Assembly (NCBI GenBank): GCA_009921785.1
Contig: RFXE01000025.1
Span: 1-12,951, forward strand
Direction: 5' to 3'
From: Alphaproteobacteria bacterium
GTDB lineage: Bacteria > Pseudomonadota > Alphaproteobacteria > Rhizobiales > Beijerinckiaceae
Length of the DNA: 12,951 nucleotides
Below are positions 6,187-12,951 of this stretch, one piece after another. How positions within the stretch are numbered: the stretch's first letter is position 1; the number at the start of each line of letters is the position of its first letter. Position numbers and translations under genes: made by a program. Below the pieces are notes generated by a model. It saw only the letters and a program-made list of their open reading frames with translations. It ran no database searches and was not told the DNA's origin.

Positions 6187-6212
6187 CTCGAGCCGGTTCT
6201 GGAAAGAGCATC

Positions 6213-6962
6213 ATGAAGATCATCGTGCCGGTGAAACGGGTCGTCGATTACAATGTCAAAATCCGCGTGAAGTCCGACGGGTCGGGCGTCGATCTCGCCA
6301 ATGTGAAAATGTCGATGAATCCCTTCGACGAAATCGCTGTCGAAGAAGCCTTGCGGATCAAGGAAGCGGGCAAAGCAACGGAAGTCGTTGTCGTGTCCAT
6401 TGGTCCCGCAGGCGCTGCGGAAACTTTGCGCACGGGTTTGGCGATGGGTGCTGATCGCGGCATCCTCGTGAAGACCGATGACGTTGTTGAGCCTTTGTCG
6501 GTTGCAAAGATTTTGAAAGCCGTTGCGGAGGCTGAACAGCCTGGATTGATGATCCTCGGCAAGCAAGCGATTGATGACGACATGAATGCAACCGGCCAAA
6601 TGCTCGCGGCTTTGCTTGGGTGGCCGCAAGGCACCTTTGCTTCGAAAATCGAAATTGGTGAAGGCACAATCACTGTGACACGCGAAGTTGATGGCGGATT
6701 GCAAACGGTCGAATTGAAAGCGCCGGCAATTGTTACAACCGATTTGCGTTTGAACGAGCCGCGTTATGCATCGCTGCCTAATATCATGAAGGCTAAGAAA
6801 AAGCCGATTGATGAAAAGACGCCGGCTGATTTTGGTATCGACATGACGCCGCGTTTAAAAGTTGTCACAACGGTTGAACCAGCGGGCCGTAAGGCTGGCG
6901 TCAAAGTCGGTTCTGTTGCTGAACTCGTTTCCAAATTGAAAACCGAAGCCGGAGTATTCTGA
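6213..6962 (+). CDS. etfB: electron transfer flavoprotein subunit beta
   Basis: EtfB pairs with EtfA to carry electrons from acyl-CoA and other flavin dehydrogenases to ETF:quinone oxidoreductase. The 249-residue protein has the normal length. It shows the N-terminal MKIIVPVKRVVD, the nucleotide-binding segment GKQAIDDDMNATGQM (116-130) that holds structural AMP, and the subunit signature TDLRLNEPRYASLPNI (176-191) with Leu188 in the recognition loop that contacts dehydrogenases, followed by the KAKKK run. The frame is open upstream to 6138, but ATG 6213 is chosen because GGAAAGAG (6201-6208) precedes it and family members start with this MKI sequence. The stop overlaps the etfA start by one base (TGATG), so translation is coupled. 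Confidence 0.97.
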   Translation: MKIIVPVKRVVDYNVKIRVKSDGSGVDLANVKMSMNPFDEIAVEEALRIKEAGKATEVVVVSIGPAGAAETLRTGLAMGADRGILVKTDDVVEPLSVAKILKAVAEAEQPGLMILGKQAIDDDMNATGQMLAALLGWPQGTFASKIEIGEGTITVTREVDGGLQTVELKAPAIVTTDLRLNEPRYASLPNIMKAKKKPIDEKTPADFGIDMTPRLKVVTTVEPAGRKAGVKVGSVAELVSKLKTEAGVF

Positions 6963-7903
6963 TGGCTACGCTTCTTCTCGCTGATCACGACAATGTCTCG
7001 ATCAAGGATACAACCGCACGCGCTTTGAGTGCAGCCATTGCCATGGGTGCGCCGGTGACTGTGCTGGTTGCCGGACATAATGCCCGCGCTGCCGCCGATG
7101 CCGCCGCGCAATTTGCTGGCGTTGCAAAAGTTCTTCTCGTTGATGATGCGCTATATGCCAATCAACTCGCTGAACCGATGGCCGCATTGATTGTCTCATT
7201 GGCCTCGTCTTATGCAGCGATTGTTTCTGCTTCAACGACATCAGGTAAAAACATTATGCCGCGTGTCGCAGCGCTTCTTGATGTGATGCAAGTTTCAGAT
7301 GTTATTCGTGTGATTTCTGCGGATACATTTGAGCGTCCCATTTATGCGGGCAATGCGTTGCAGACGGTTCAATCAACCGACAAGATCAAAGTGCTCACCA
7401 TTCGCACGGCGTCTTTTGCGGCAGCGGCAACAGGTGGTTCAGCATCAGTTGAAACAGCACAAGCGGCAACCAATCCATCGCTTTCGTCTTTCAAAGGCGA
7501 AGCACTCGCTAAGCTTGATCGTCCGGAATTGACATCGGCAAAAATCATCGTGTCGGGTGGCCGCGCGATGGCGAATGCTGAGAATTTCAAAACCTATATC
7601 GAGCCCGTTGCTAATCGCTTGAACGCCGCAATGGGCGCGTCACGCGCGGCGGTTGATGCAGGCTATGCACCAAATGACTGGCAGGTGGGTCAAACGGGTA
7701 AAGTAGTGGCGCCTGAACTTTATGTCGCTGTCGGTATTTCCGGTGCGATCCAGCATCTTGCCGGTATGAAAGATTCGAAAGTGATCGTAGCGATCAACAA
7801 AGACGAAGAAGCACCAATTTTCCAGGTTGCTGATTATGGCCTTGTCGCGGATCTCTTCACGGCTTTGCCGGAGCTCGATAAGGAATTGGCAAAAGTCGGT
7901 TAG
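6962..7903 (+). CDS. etfA: electron transfer flavoprotein subunit alpha
   Basis: EtfA forms the FAD-binding subunit of the soluble ETF heterodimer. The 313-residue protein has the usual alpha-subunit length. The C-terminal FAD signature is complete at residues 253-279 (LYVAVGISGAIQHLAGM, then VIVAIN), preceded by VSGGRAM (197-203) and GQTGK (243-247), which line the FAD site. DEEAPIFQVADYG (281-293) follows as expected. The ATG at 6962 overlaps the etfB stop, giving one-to-one coupling. There is no sign of the extra ferredoxin or insertion typical of bifurcating ETFs, and the gene is followed by a 3-hydroxybutyryl-CoA dehydrogenase, so a classical role in acyl-CoA oxidation is most likely. 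Confidence 0.97.
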   Translation: MATLLLADHDNVSIKDTTARALSAAIAMGAPVTVLVAGHNARAAADAAAQFAGVAKVLLVDDALYANQLAEPMAALIVSLASSYAAIVSASTTSGKNIMPRVAALLDVMQVSDVIRVISADTFERPIYAGNALQTVQSTDKIKVLTIRTASFAAAATGGSASVETAQAATNPSLSSFKGEALAKLDRPELTSAKIIVSGGRAMANAENFKTYIEPVANRLNAAMGASRAAVDAGYAPNDWQVGQTGKVVAPELYVAVGISGAIQHLAGMKDSKVIVAINKDEEAPIFQVADYGLVADLFTALPELDKELAKVG

Positions 7904-7969
7904 TCAAACCGGTTCGATTATGTTAGCTTTGTCACTCATGACAGAGCCGATGCGCGGAGTATGAAGGGC

Positions 7970-8851
7970 ATGACCGTTTCGATCCAAACCGTGGGCATCA
8001 TTGGTGCCGGTCAAATGGGCTCGGGTATTGCGCAAGTAAGTGCGCAAGCTGGACTGTCAGTCAGGCTCCATGATGTGAGTGCGGATCGGATCGCCGCAGG
8101 CCTTGCCACAATCAATGGCAATTTCGCGCGTCTCGTAACCAAAGGCACGATGACGGAAGCCGAGCGGCAAGCCGCGTTGGCGCGTATTTCAGCGGCAGCC
8201 GATTACTCTGACTTTAGCGAATGCGATCTTGTCATCGAGGCCGCGACCGAGAATGAAGAGGTCAAGCGCAAGATTTTTTCGTCAGTGTCGAAAGCGCTTT
8301 CGCCGAAGACGATGCTTGCGACCAACACGTCATCGATTTCAATAACGCGTTTGGCAGCGGCCACTGATCGGCCGGATCGGTTCATCGGTATTCATTTTAT
8401 GAATCCGGTTCCGAAGATGCAGCTCGTCGAACTTATTCGCGGCATTGCCACTGAGGATCCAACCTTCGAAGCAGCACGCGTCTATATCGAAAAACTTGGC
8501 AAGACGATTACGGTGGCTGAAGATTTTCCGGCCTTTATCGTCAATCGCATTTTGCTGCCGATGATCAATGAAGCGATCTATACGCTTTATGAAGGCGTGG
8601 GTTCGGTTGAGGCGATTGATACCGCCATGCGCCTTGGCGCCAATCATCCGATGGGGCCGCTGCAGCTCGCTGATTTTATCGGCCTCGATACCTGCCTCTC
8701 GGTGATGCAGGTGCTCCATGAGGGCCTTGCCGATTCCAAATACCGCCCGTGCCCGCTTCTCGTGAAATATGTCGAGGCGGGGTGGCTGGGCCGTAAAGTC
8801 GGTCGTGGCTTCTACGACTACCGGGGCGAGACGCCCGTCCCGACGCGTTAA
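7970..8851 (+). CDS. hbd: 3-hydroxybutyryl-CoA dehydrogenase
   Basis: This NAD(P)-dependent enzyme interconverts 3-hydroxybutyryl-CoA and acetoacetyl-CoA. The 293-residue protein is a single-domain family member of normal length. The Rossmann motif is G12-A-G-Q-M-G-S-G19. The catalytic region is complete: ATNTSSIS (117-124), then GIHFMNPVP with His142, and Glu154 in LVELI, the His-Glu pair of the family. FIVNRILLPM (189-198) and HPMGPLQLADFIGLD (226-240) mark the C-terminal domain. ATG 7970 is preferred over ATG 7961 because GGAG (7956-7959) is 10 bases from the former and only one base from the latter. It follows etfA by 66 bases, consistent with C4-CoA or polyhydroxybutyrate metabolism served by the neighbouring ETF. 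Confidence 0.94.
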   Translation: MTVSIQTVGIIGAGQMGSGIAQVSAQAGLSVRLHDVSADRIAAGLATINGNFARLVTKGTMTEAERQAALARISAAADYSDFSECDLVIEAATENEEVKRKIFSSVSKALSPKTMLATNTSSISITRLAAATDRPDRFIGIHFMNPVPKMQLVELIRGIATEDPTFEAARVYIEKLGKTITVAEDFPAFIVNRILLPMINEAIYTLYEGVGSVEAIDTAMRLGANHPMGPLQLADFIGLDTCLSVMQVLHEGLADSKYRPCPLLVKYVEAGWLGRKVGRGFYDYRGETPVPTR

Positions 8852-8890
8852 AACACCCCTCATTCATCGTAAAACTCGTAAAAACAGGGC

Positions 8891-8919
8891 TTCACAATCC
8901 TGTCACAGGGCCATTAGAC
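8891..8919 (+). promoter_or_regulatory. candidate promoter of the HNH gene
   Basis: TTCACA (8891-8896) and TTAGAC (8914-8919) are separated by 17 bases in the 116-base gap between hbd and the HNH gene. Both boxes are imperfect. Transcription would begin near 8926 or slightly upstream, so the leader would contain at least the second hairpin described next. Confidence 0.25.
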
Positions 8920-8954
8920 TATCCCTGTCGCTAAGATTCGGTCTTTTCGACAGG
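8905..8954 (+). promoter_or_regulatory. leader with two mutually exclusive hairpins that can hide the HNH ribosome binding site
   Basis: CCTGTCG (8924-8930) is the exact reverse complement of CGACAGG (8948-8954), and the second arm overlaps the start of the CAGGAGG ribosome binding site (8951-8957). The same left arm (CCCTGT, 8923-8928) can instead pair with ACAGGG (8905-8910). The two helices share bases and cannot coexist, a layout like an attenuator or translational switch. Formation of the first alternative needs a transcript starting before 8905. No known riboswitch class is recognised. Confidence 0.35.
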
Positions 8955-8967
8955 AGGAGCTGGTCCG

Positions 8968-9537
8968 TTGACGATCCACGTTTCGCCACCTGTTTCGCCG
9001 GAAGCCTGTCCGGCGCTGGTTCTCAATGCCGATTACCGGCCATTGAGTTACTATCCGCTGTCCTTGTGGAACTGGCAGGACACGATCAAGGCTGTGTTTC
9101 TTGAGCGCGTGAATATTGTCTCTTTTTATGACAAGACAATCCGTAGCCCCGGCGCCGAATTCCGTCTTCCTTCAGTCGTCTCGCTCAAATCCTATATTCC
9201 CCCTTCGCGTAGTCCGGCCTTCACGCGCTTCAATGTGTTCTTACGTGATCGCTTCGCCTGCCAATATTGTGGCGCGCGCGAAGAGCTCACCTTCGACCAT
9301 GTGATCCCGCGCTCGAAGGGTGGACAAACGGAGTGGGAAAATGTCGTCGCGGCATGCTCGCCTTGCAATCTTTCCAAAGGCGATAAACTACCGCATCAAG
9401 TGAAGATGTATCCGCGCCAGCAACCTTATGCGCCGACTGTCTTCGATCTACATCAAAATGGGCGATTGTTTCCGCCTAACTATCTTCACGAGAGTTGGCT
9501 CGATTATCTCTATTGGGATTCAGAACTCGAACCGTAA
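8968..9537 (+). CDS. HNH endonuclease-domain protein
   Basis: The 189-residue protein has an N-terminal part (about 1-90) without a motif I recognise and a C-terminal zinc-linked HNH nuclease fold. The fold shows Cys98-x2-Cys101, Asp110-His111 (the first H of HNH, metal and catalytic site), Asn125 in the WENVVAAC segment, and Cys130-x2-Cys133 followed by Asn134; the four Cys form the structural zinc site. Stand-alone HNH proteins of this size are common in alphaproteobacterial chromosomes and their cellular role is unknown. No terminase, intron or restriction gene is near, so it is unlikely to be a mobile or phage enzyme. The start is TTG 8968, 10 bases after a strong AGGAGG (8952-8957). Confidence 0.85.
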   Translation: MTIHVSPPVSPEACPALVLNADYRPLSYYPLSLWNWQDTIKAVFLERVNIVSFYDKTIRSPGAEFRLPSVVSLKSYIPPSRSPAFTRFNVFLRDRFACQYCGAREELTFDHVIPRSKGGQTEWENVVAACSPCNLSKGDKLPHQVKMYPRQQPYAPTVFDLHQNGRLFPPNYLHESWLDYLYWDSELEP

Positions 9538-9554
9538 GAGATTATGCTCTTACG
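9533..9554. terminator. shared hairpin at the convergent ends of the HNH gene and dsbB
   Basis: CGTAAGAG (9533-9540) and CTCTTACG (9547-9554) form a perfect 8-bp stem with a 6-base loop. Each arm contains the TAA stop of one of the two facing genes (9535-9537 on plus; 9552-9550 on minus). No T tract follows on either side, so it may act mainly to block mRNA decay or to stop transcription in a Rho-assisted way. Confidence 0.5.
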
Positions 9555-10056
9555 CCCGCCGCGCTTGCGCGCCGAGTGACGCGAGCAGCGTAAATCCAAA
9601 ACAGATCACCGCGTTCCATGCCGCAAGCGAAAGACCGAAGACGCGCATGGCGACTTCATCGCAGCGGATGACTTTTACTGTTTCGAGTTGTTTCAAGAAA
9701 TCATCCATGGATGCGGGTTGCGACAAAGGCCCGGTGCAATCCGTAGGCCCTTGAAACACGCCAAATTCAACACCGGCATGATAGCCGCCGATACCTGTGC
9801 CGACGAGATAGATAAAGGCTGTGAGAACCAGAAGCGTCCGCGCAAGGTGGTATTTCTGACTTGAGCGCGCGAGCATTGCAGCCGCAGCGGCAACAGGAAT
9901 ACCGAAATAATGCGGTAGGCGGCCAATCAGACAGAGATGGCAGGGTTTGATGCCAAGACCTAATTCGATGAACCATGCGCCACTAATAATGACCAAAGAT
10001 CCAAGGGCTACGGCCAACGCGGTCAGATAAACAAAGTTCCATTGTCTTAGTGACAT
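9550..10056 (-). CDS. dsbB: disulfide bond formation protein B (quinone-coupled oxidase of DsbA)
   Basis: DsbB sits in the inner membrane, reoxidises periplasmic DsbA and passes electrons to quinone. The 168-residue protein has four membrane segments (about 8-30, 47-63, 71-90 and 140-162). The first periplasmic redox pair is Cys39-His-Leu-Cys42 in the typical context PCHLCLIGRLPHY, with Arg46 where the quinone-linked Arg of the family lies. The second pair is Cys107 (PTDCTG) and Cys132 (VIRCDE) in the second periplasmic loop. All four essential cysteines are therefore present. Start ATG 10056 has AGGA about nine bases upstream on the minus strand. It lies 31 bases after the DedA-like gene and probably shares its transcript. 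No dsbA is in the window. Confidence 0.93.
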   Translation of the reverse strand: MSLRQWNFVYLTALAVALGSLVIISGAWFIELGLGIKPCHLCLIGRLPHYFGIPVAAAAAMLARSSQKYHLARTLLVLTAFIYLVGTGIGGYHAGVEFGVFQGPTDCTGPLSQPASMDDFLKQLETVKVIRCDEVAMRVFGLSLAAWNAVICFGFTLLASLGAQARRA

Positions 10057-10087
10057 CGGTCAGAATCCTATTAAGCAAATTTGCCTA

Positions 10088-10669
10088 TCAAGCAAGTTTA
10101 GCAGCGGCGATGATTCCGAGAATTGTAAGCGCCGTGATCACAAACAATACAAGACCCAAACGCCGCTCAATAAAATGCCGTAGAGGATCGCCGAATTTAT
10201 TGAGCAATCCTGCCAATATATAAAAACGTGCGCCTCGCGTAATTACCGACAACACAATAAAAAGCGGAAAATTATAATCCAACGCGCCGGAAACAATACA
10301 AACGAGCTTAAAGGGAATCGGTGTCAGTCCTTTAAGCAAAATGAGCGCGGCGCCATATTGGGCATAGGCGTCTTTAACGAGGGACACCTTATCGGCATAA
10401 CCATAAAGAGAAAGAATCCAAAGCCCTGCCGTATCAAACAATAAATGGCCGATGAGATAGCCAACGATACCGCCAAGCACTGAACCCAATGTGCAGATAA
10501 AGGCGTAACGCCAGGCTAGATCAGGACGGGCCAAGGCCATTGGCGCCAACAACACATCAGGCGGGACAATGAAAACAGAGCTTTCCGAAAAGGCGACGAT
10601 CCCGAGCGCCCAAGGCGCCCCTGGACGATCTGCAAGAGCCACGACCCGATCATATAATTTACGAAGCAT
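10088..10669 (-). CDS. YqaA/DedA-like (VTT domain) inner-membrane protein
   Basis: The 193-residue protein has a VTT/SNARE-associated (DedA-like) core. Recognised blocks are AFSESSVFIVPPDVLLAPM (26-44), a re-entrant-loop-like segment with conserved Glu29; the GSVLGGIVGYLIG helix (62-74); the KGLTPIPFKLVCIVSGA loop (113-129); and RGARFY (145-150), with basic residues common in the family. A final helix lies at about 170-190. DedA proteins are thought to help lipid or undecaprenyl-phosphate flipping and envelope homeostasis; the precise substrate of YqaA-type members is not established. Start ATG 10669 follows the DUF4175 stop by 42 bases, with AAAGGG upstream, and dsbB follows, so one operon is likely. 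Confidence 0.85.
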   Translation of the reverse strand: MLRKLYDRVVALADRPGAPWALGIVAFSESSVFIVPPDVLLAPMALARPDLAWRYAFICTLGSVLGGIVGYLIGHLLFDTAGLWILSLYGYADKVSLVKDAYAQYGAALILLKGLTPIPFKLVCIVSGALDYNFPLFIVLSVITRGARFYILAGLLNKFGDPLRHFIERRLGLVLFVITALTILGIIAAAKLA

Positions 10670-10711
10670 AATGGCCCTTTAACACTGAACGCGGCGAATA
10701 GGCGTGTCTCT

Positions 10712-12951
10712 TTACTGGCCCGAATCAAGATCGAGCAAGCGTTTCAGATAATCGCGCTCTTCAATCGGACGCGTAGGATCGCTCGAGCGTGATTGAAGCT
10801 CTTTGAGGATATCGAGCAACTTTCGATTTTGTTCCGAACCCGCGCGAAAATCTTGATTGAGATCTTCATCCGCTGATCCCTTGCCTACATCGCGCCCGAA
10901 GGGATCTTTCTGTGTGGCTGTCCCGTTGCGACCGGTTAAAGATCCTGGACGACCCTGTCCCTTGCCATTCTGGTCAAGGGCATCGGCAAGCGCCTTGGCT
11001 CCGCGTCGCAAAGATTTGAGCGCTTGCTCTTGTTGCCGTACCGCATTGCGCCCTTCACCCGCACCGAGAGATGATTCCGCTTCACGCATCGCTTGCTCGG
11101 CATCATCAAGAGCGTCACCGCCGGGCATTCCATTTTTCTTGAGCGCCTCTTTCATTTTTTCCAAAGCGTCGCGTAGCGCTTGCTGACGATCTTTGAGTGC
11201 ACCTTGATCAGAGGGTTGATCTCTATTCGTGTCACGAAATGTTTCATCGCGTAATTTTTGCTGATCACGGATCATGTCATCCAACGCATTCTCAGAGTCC
11301 GATGACGGATCGCCTTCACTGAGTTGCGGATTGTTCTCACCGGATTGCAACGCATCGAGCATTGATTCTAGCGATTGGAAGAGCGGATCAACCTCGCCGT
11401 TTTTCTTCATGAGATCGCCCATACGGTCGAGGAGCGCATTTAAATCCCTTTGACGCAACGGGCGCGCTTCCGCAGAAGGCCTTTCGGATTGTGGCTTTTG
11501 TTTCAAAGCACGCTTTGCATAATCCTCAAGATAGCGATCGAGCGCTTCACGAAATTCCTTGAGGCGCTCTTGCAACGTATCTTTATCAGCTTTTTGGTCT
11601 ATGGCTTCGCGCAGACGCTCTCGCGCCGCATCAAGTGCACGGCGCGTATCGCTTTTGAAGGATTGATCAACTGTTTCAGCGAGCGTCAAAAGCGATTCAC
11701 CGGATTCACGCAGGGAGTTTCGCGTGGTCGATTGTTCAATATCGCGACGCACCATACGCAGACCAAGATGCGAGCCTGCCTGCACACCGAATAATTCCGG
11801 TGTCTGCGAGAGTAGTGAGAGATCGCTGACGACTGCATTCTTTTGATGAGCATCCTGCAGAAGTATCTTGCCCTGCTCATCAAGCGCGCGCGCAAGAAGC
11901 GATGTATGCGGATGGTCGGGCAGAGTGATCGTGAAGGGTGTTGTTTTCGTGACCTGCCCAGCTTCGTCTTCGCCAATCAATTCAACGCTTACCTCTGATC
12001 CTTGCCATGCTGGAGGAATCATCGACGCAAGAATCTTGTATTCCGCACTGATCTCCTTCGCATGACGCGGCAAAGGCAAAGTGAGATGCGGTGGTGAGAT
12101 GAGAGGATCTATATCTCTAGTCGCTGTACCGGAATGTGTTATGGGACCCAGAATTTGAATTTCAGCGGATTTGAAACCATAATCATCACTCAAGAGATAG
12201 GATAGCGTGAGCGATCCGCGCTTCTTCTCTCTAACACCACTGAAGGTCACAATCGGCGGAAGATCGGGAATCATTGTTACCGATAGTATGACCTTTGGGT
12301 AATCTTGGGTTTCAAGGGTGAAAATGCCATCACCTTTAATGCGCCATCGGGTCTCTTTTGTTTGGCTATCTACATTCGGTGATTTGATTTCTTCGAATTG
12401 GGGATCGGGCGCGAAAGAGAGAGTGTCTTTTTCCGCTGCCCGGATCACAAGAACAGAACCCACCGGCACGCGATATTTCAGCGTGCGATCATCCGGTAGT
12501 GATGCGAACTGAAGAAAGAGCGGCGGCACATCGGTATAAACGGGCGGATCAATCCAGCCTTCAATCGGAAGAGCGAGACTCGCTGCGCTTTGATCTTTGA
12601 TCGATAAGGCAATTGCGAGGCGCGAAAATTTTTCGGGTCCTGCAAGAAGGCCCATGACAATGGCGATGAGGACGATGTGATACCTAAGCGCATAGGGGTC
12701 ACGATCAGCAAGATCAGACCGCCATTGCGCGATAATATTTAATCCCGCTTGTTCACGAGCGATTTTTTGATGCGCACTCCACAAAGCCTGTGTAACAGGC
12801 GTCGTCGCCACATCGCTCGGGTGATCAAGAAGCGTTTGCGCCGGGCGGTGCTGGTGGGGGGAAGCATCATCAACATGGCGCAAGGCATCGCTTTGTGTAG
12901 GGCGTTTGGTAAGGAGAGCCCTTCGCGCAATCGCGAGGATTGCGAGCGCGA
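10712..12951 (-). CDS. DUF4175 / TIGR02302 family membrane protein, N-terminus outside the window
   Basis: This alphaproteobacterial family is typically around 850 residues and of unknown function. The frame stays open to the window edge: before the TTG at 12883 it encodes a further 22 residues (ALAILAIARRALLTKRPTQS and DA), so that TTG is not the true start and about 745 residues are visible. Seen in order are the end of a membrane helix at the edge, the HRPAQTLLDHPSD block, a second helix in the YHIVLIAIVMGLLAG segment, a beta-rich periplasmic-like middle part, and a C-terminal half dominated by Gln, Lys, Arg, Asp and Glu (coiled-coil or disordered). It ends with a typical family tail (RKLLDILKELQSRSSDPTRP, then RDYLKRLL). 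It is the first visible gene of the minus-strand operon. Confidence 0.88.
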   Translation of the reverse strand, partial: ALAILAIARRALLTKRPTQSDALRHVDDASPHQHRPAQTLLDHPSDVATTPVTQALWSAHQKIAREQAGLNIIAQWRSDLADRDPYALRYHIVLIAIVMGLLAGPEKFSRLAIALSIKDQSAASLALPIEGWIDPPVYTDVPPLFLQFASLPDDRTLKYRVPVGSVLVIRAAEKDTLSFAPDPQFEEIKSPNVDSQTKETRWRIKGDGIFTLETQDYPKVILSVTMIPDLPPIVTFSGVREKKRGSLTLSYLLSDDYGFKSAEIQILGPITHSGTATRDIDPLISPPHLTLPLPRHAKEISAEYKILASMIPPAWQGSEVSVELIGEDEAGQVTKTTPFTITLPDHPHTSLLARALDEQGKILLQDAHQKNAVVSDLSLLSQTPELFGVQAGSHLGLRMVRRDIEQSTTRNSLRESGESLLTLAETVDQSFKSDTRRALDAARERLREAIDQKADKDTLQERLKEFREALDRYLEDYAKRALKQKPQSERPSAEARPLRQRDLNALLDRMGDLMKKNGEVDPLFQSLESMLDALQSGENNPQLSEGDPSSDSENALDDMIRDQQKLRDETFRDTNRDQPSDQGALKDRQQALRDALEKMKEALKKNGMPGGDALDDAEQAMREAESSLGAGEGRNAVRQQEQALKSLRRGAKALADALDQNGKGQGRPGSLTGRNGTATQKDPFGRDVGKGSADEDLNQDFRAGSEQNRKLLDILKELQSRSSDPTRPIEERDYLKRLLDLDSGQ

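Noticed and set aside
6138..6212. Upstream extension of etfB by 25 residues
   Set aside because: It covers the leader hairpin and the GGAAAGAG site; EtfB normally begins with MKI or a similar sequence at 6213.
5925..6704. Long minus-strand frame of 259 codons across the adenosyltransferase/etfB junction
   Set aside because: It is antisense to two solid genes, rich in His, Arg and Ser as expected of a shadow frame, and has no recognisable domain.
8968..9537. HNH protein as a homing endonuclease, phage enzyme or defence effector
   Set aside because: No intron, intein, terminase, methylase or other defence gene is near, and the flanking genes are housekeeping.
11450..11794. Plus-strand frame inside the DUF4175 gene
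   Set aside because: It lies opposite a long, family-consistent coding frame and has no domain or convincing ribosome binding site.

Overview
The window reads as ordinary chromosomal DNA of an alphaproteobacterium, most likely of the order Hyphomicrobiales (Rhizobiales). The inference rests on the alphaproteobacterial low-complexity DUF4175/TIGR02302-type protein, the small HIG1-domain protein beside a PduO-type cobalamin adenosyltransferase and etfBA-hbd, and the DedA/YqaA-DsbB pair. I cannot name a genus. The coding is dense; no gene-free stretch exceeds 300 bases (the longest, 6020-6212, is 193 bases). I found no insertion sequence, phage gene, CRISPR array or rRNA.

Layout. (1) 1-3172, plus strand: end of a NitT/TauT-type ABC transporter operon, with the tail of the ATPase, two unequal permeases and an NMT1/THI5-like periplasmic binding protein, closed by a strong hairpin terminator. 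(2) 3187-3678, minus: a DUF2938 membrane protein. (3) 3828-3912, minus: tRNA-Leu(CAA) with encoded CCA. (4) 3971-8851, plus: an unrecognised lipoprotein, a 67-residue HIG1 protein, a PagL-like outer-membrane barrel, ATP:cob(I)alamin adenosyltransferase, ETF beta, ETF alpha and 3-hydroxybutyryl-CoA dehydrogenase. (5) 8968-9537, plus: an HNH-domain protein with a TTG start and a leader able to form competing hairpins. (6) 9550-12951, minus: dsbB, a YqaA/DedA-like membrane protein and a large DUF4175 protein cut by the window end, probably co-transcribed in the order DUF4175, DedA, DsbB.

How the genes fit together. Block 1 imports a small molecule of unknown identity; family members take up thiamine-precursor pyrimidines, other pyrimidines, riboflavin, or sulfonate/nitrate-like compounds. 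Block 4 combines acyl-CoA and short-chain hydroxyacyl-CoA redox chemistry (ETF accepts electrons from acyl-CoA dehydrogenases; hbd acts on C4-CoA) with adenosylcobalamin supply, which fits C4/C3-CoA or polyhydroxybutyrate metabolism that includes B12-dependent mutases. Block 6 is envelope-related.

I see no convincing new multi-gene system. The observations most worth a second look are the RBS-masking and alternative hairpins before the HNH gene, the PagL-like protein with no acidic residue at the expected third triad position and its place within the HIG1/adenosyltransferase/ETF block, the long membrane-spanning N-terminal extension of the second permease, and the hairpin holding the stop codons of two convergent genes.
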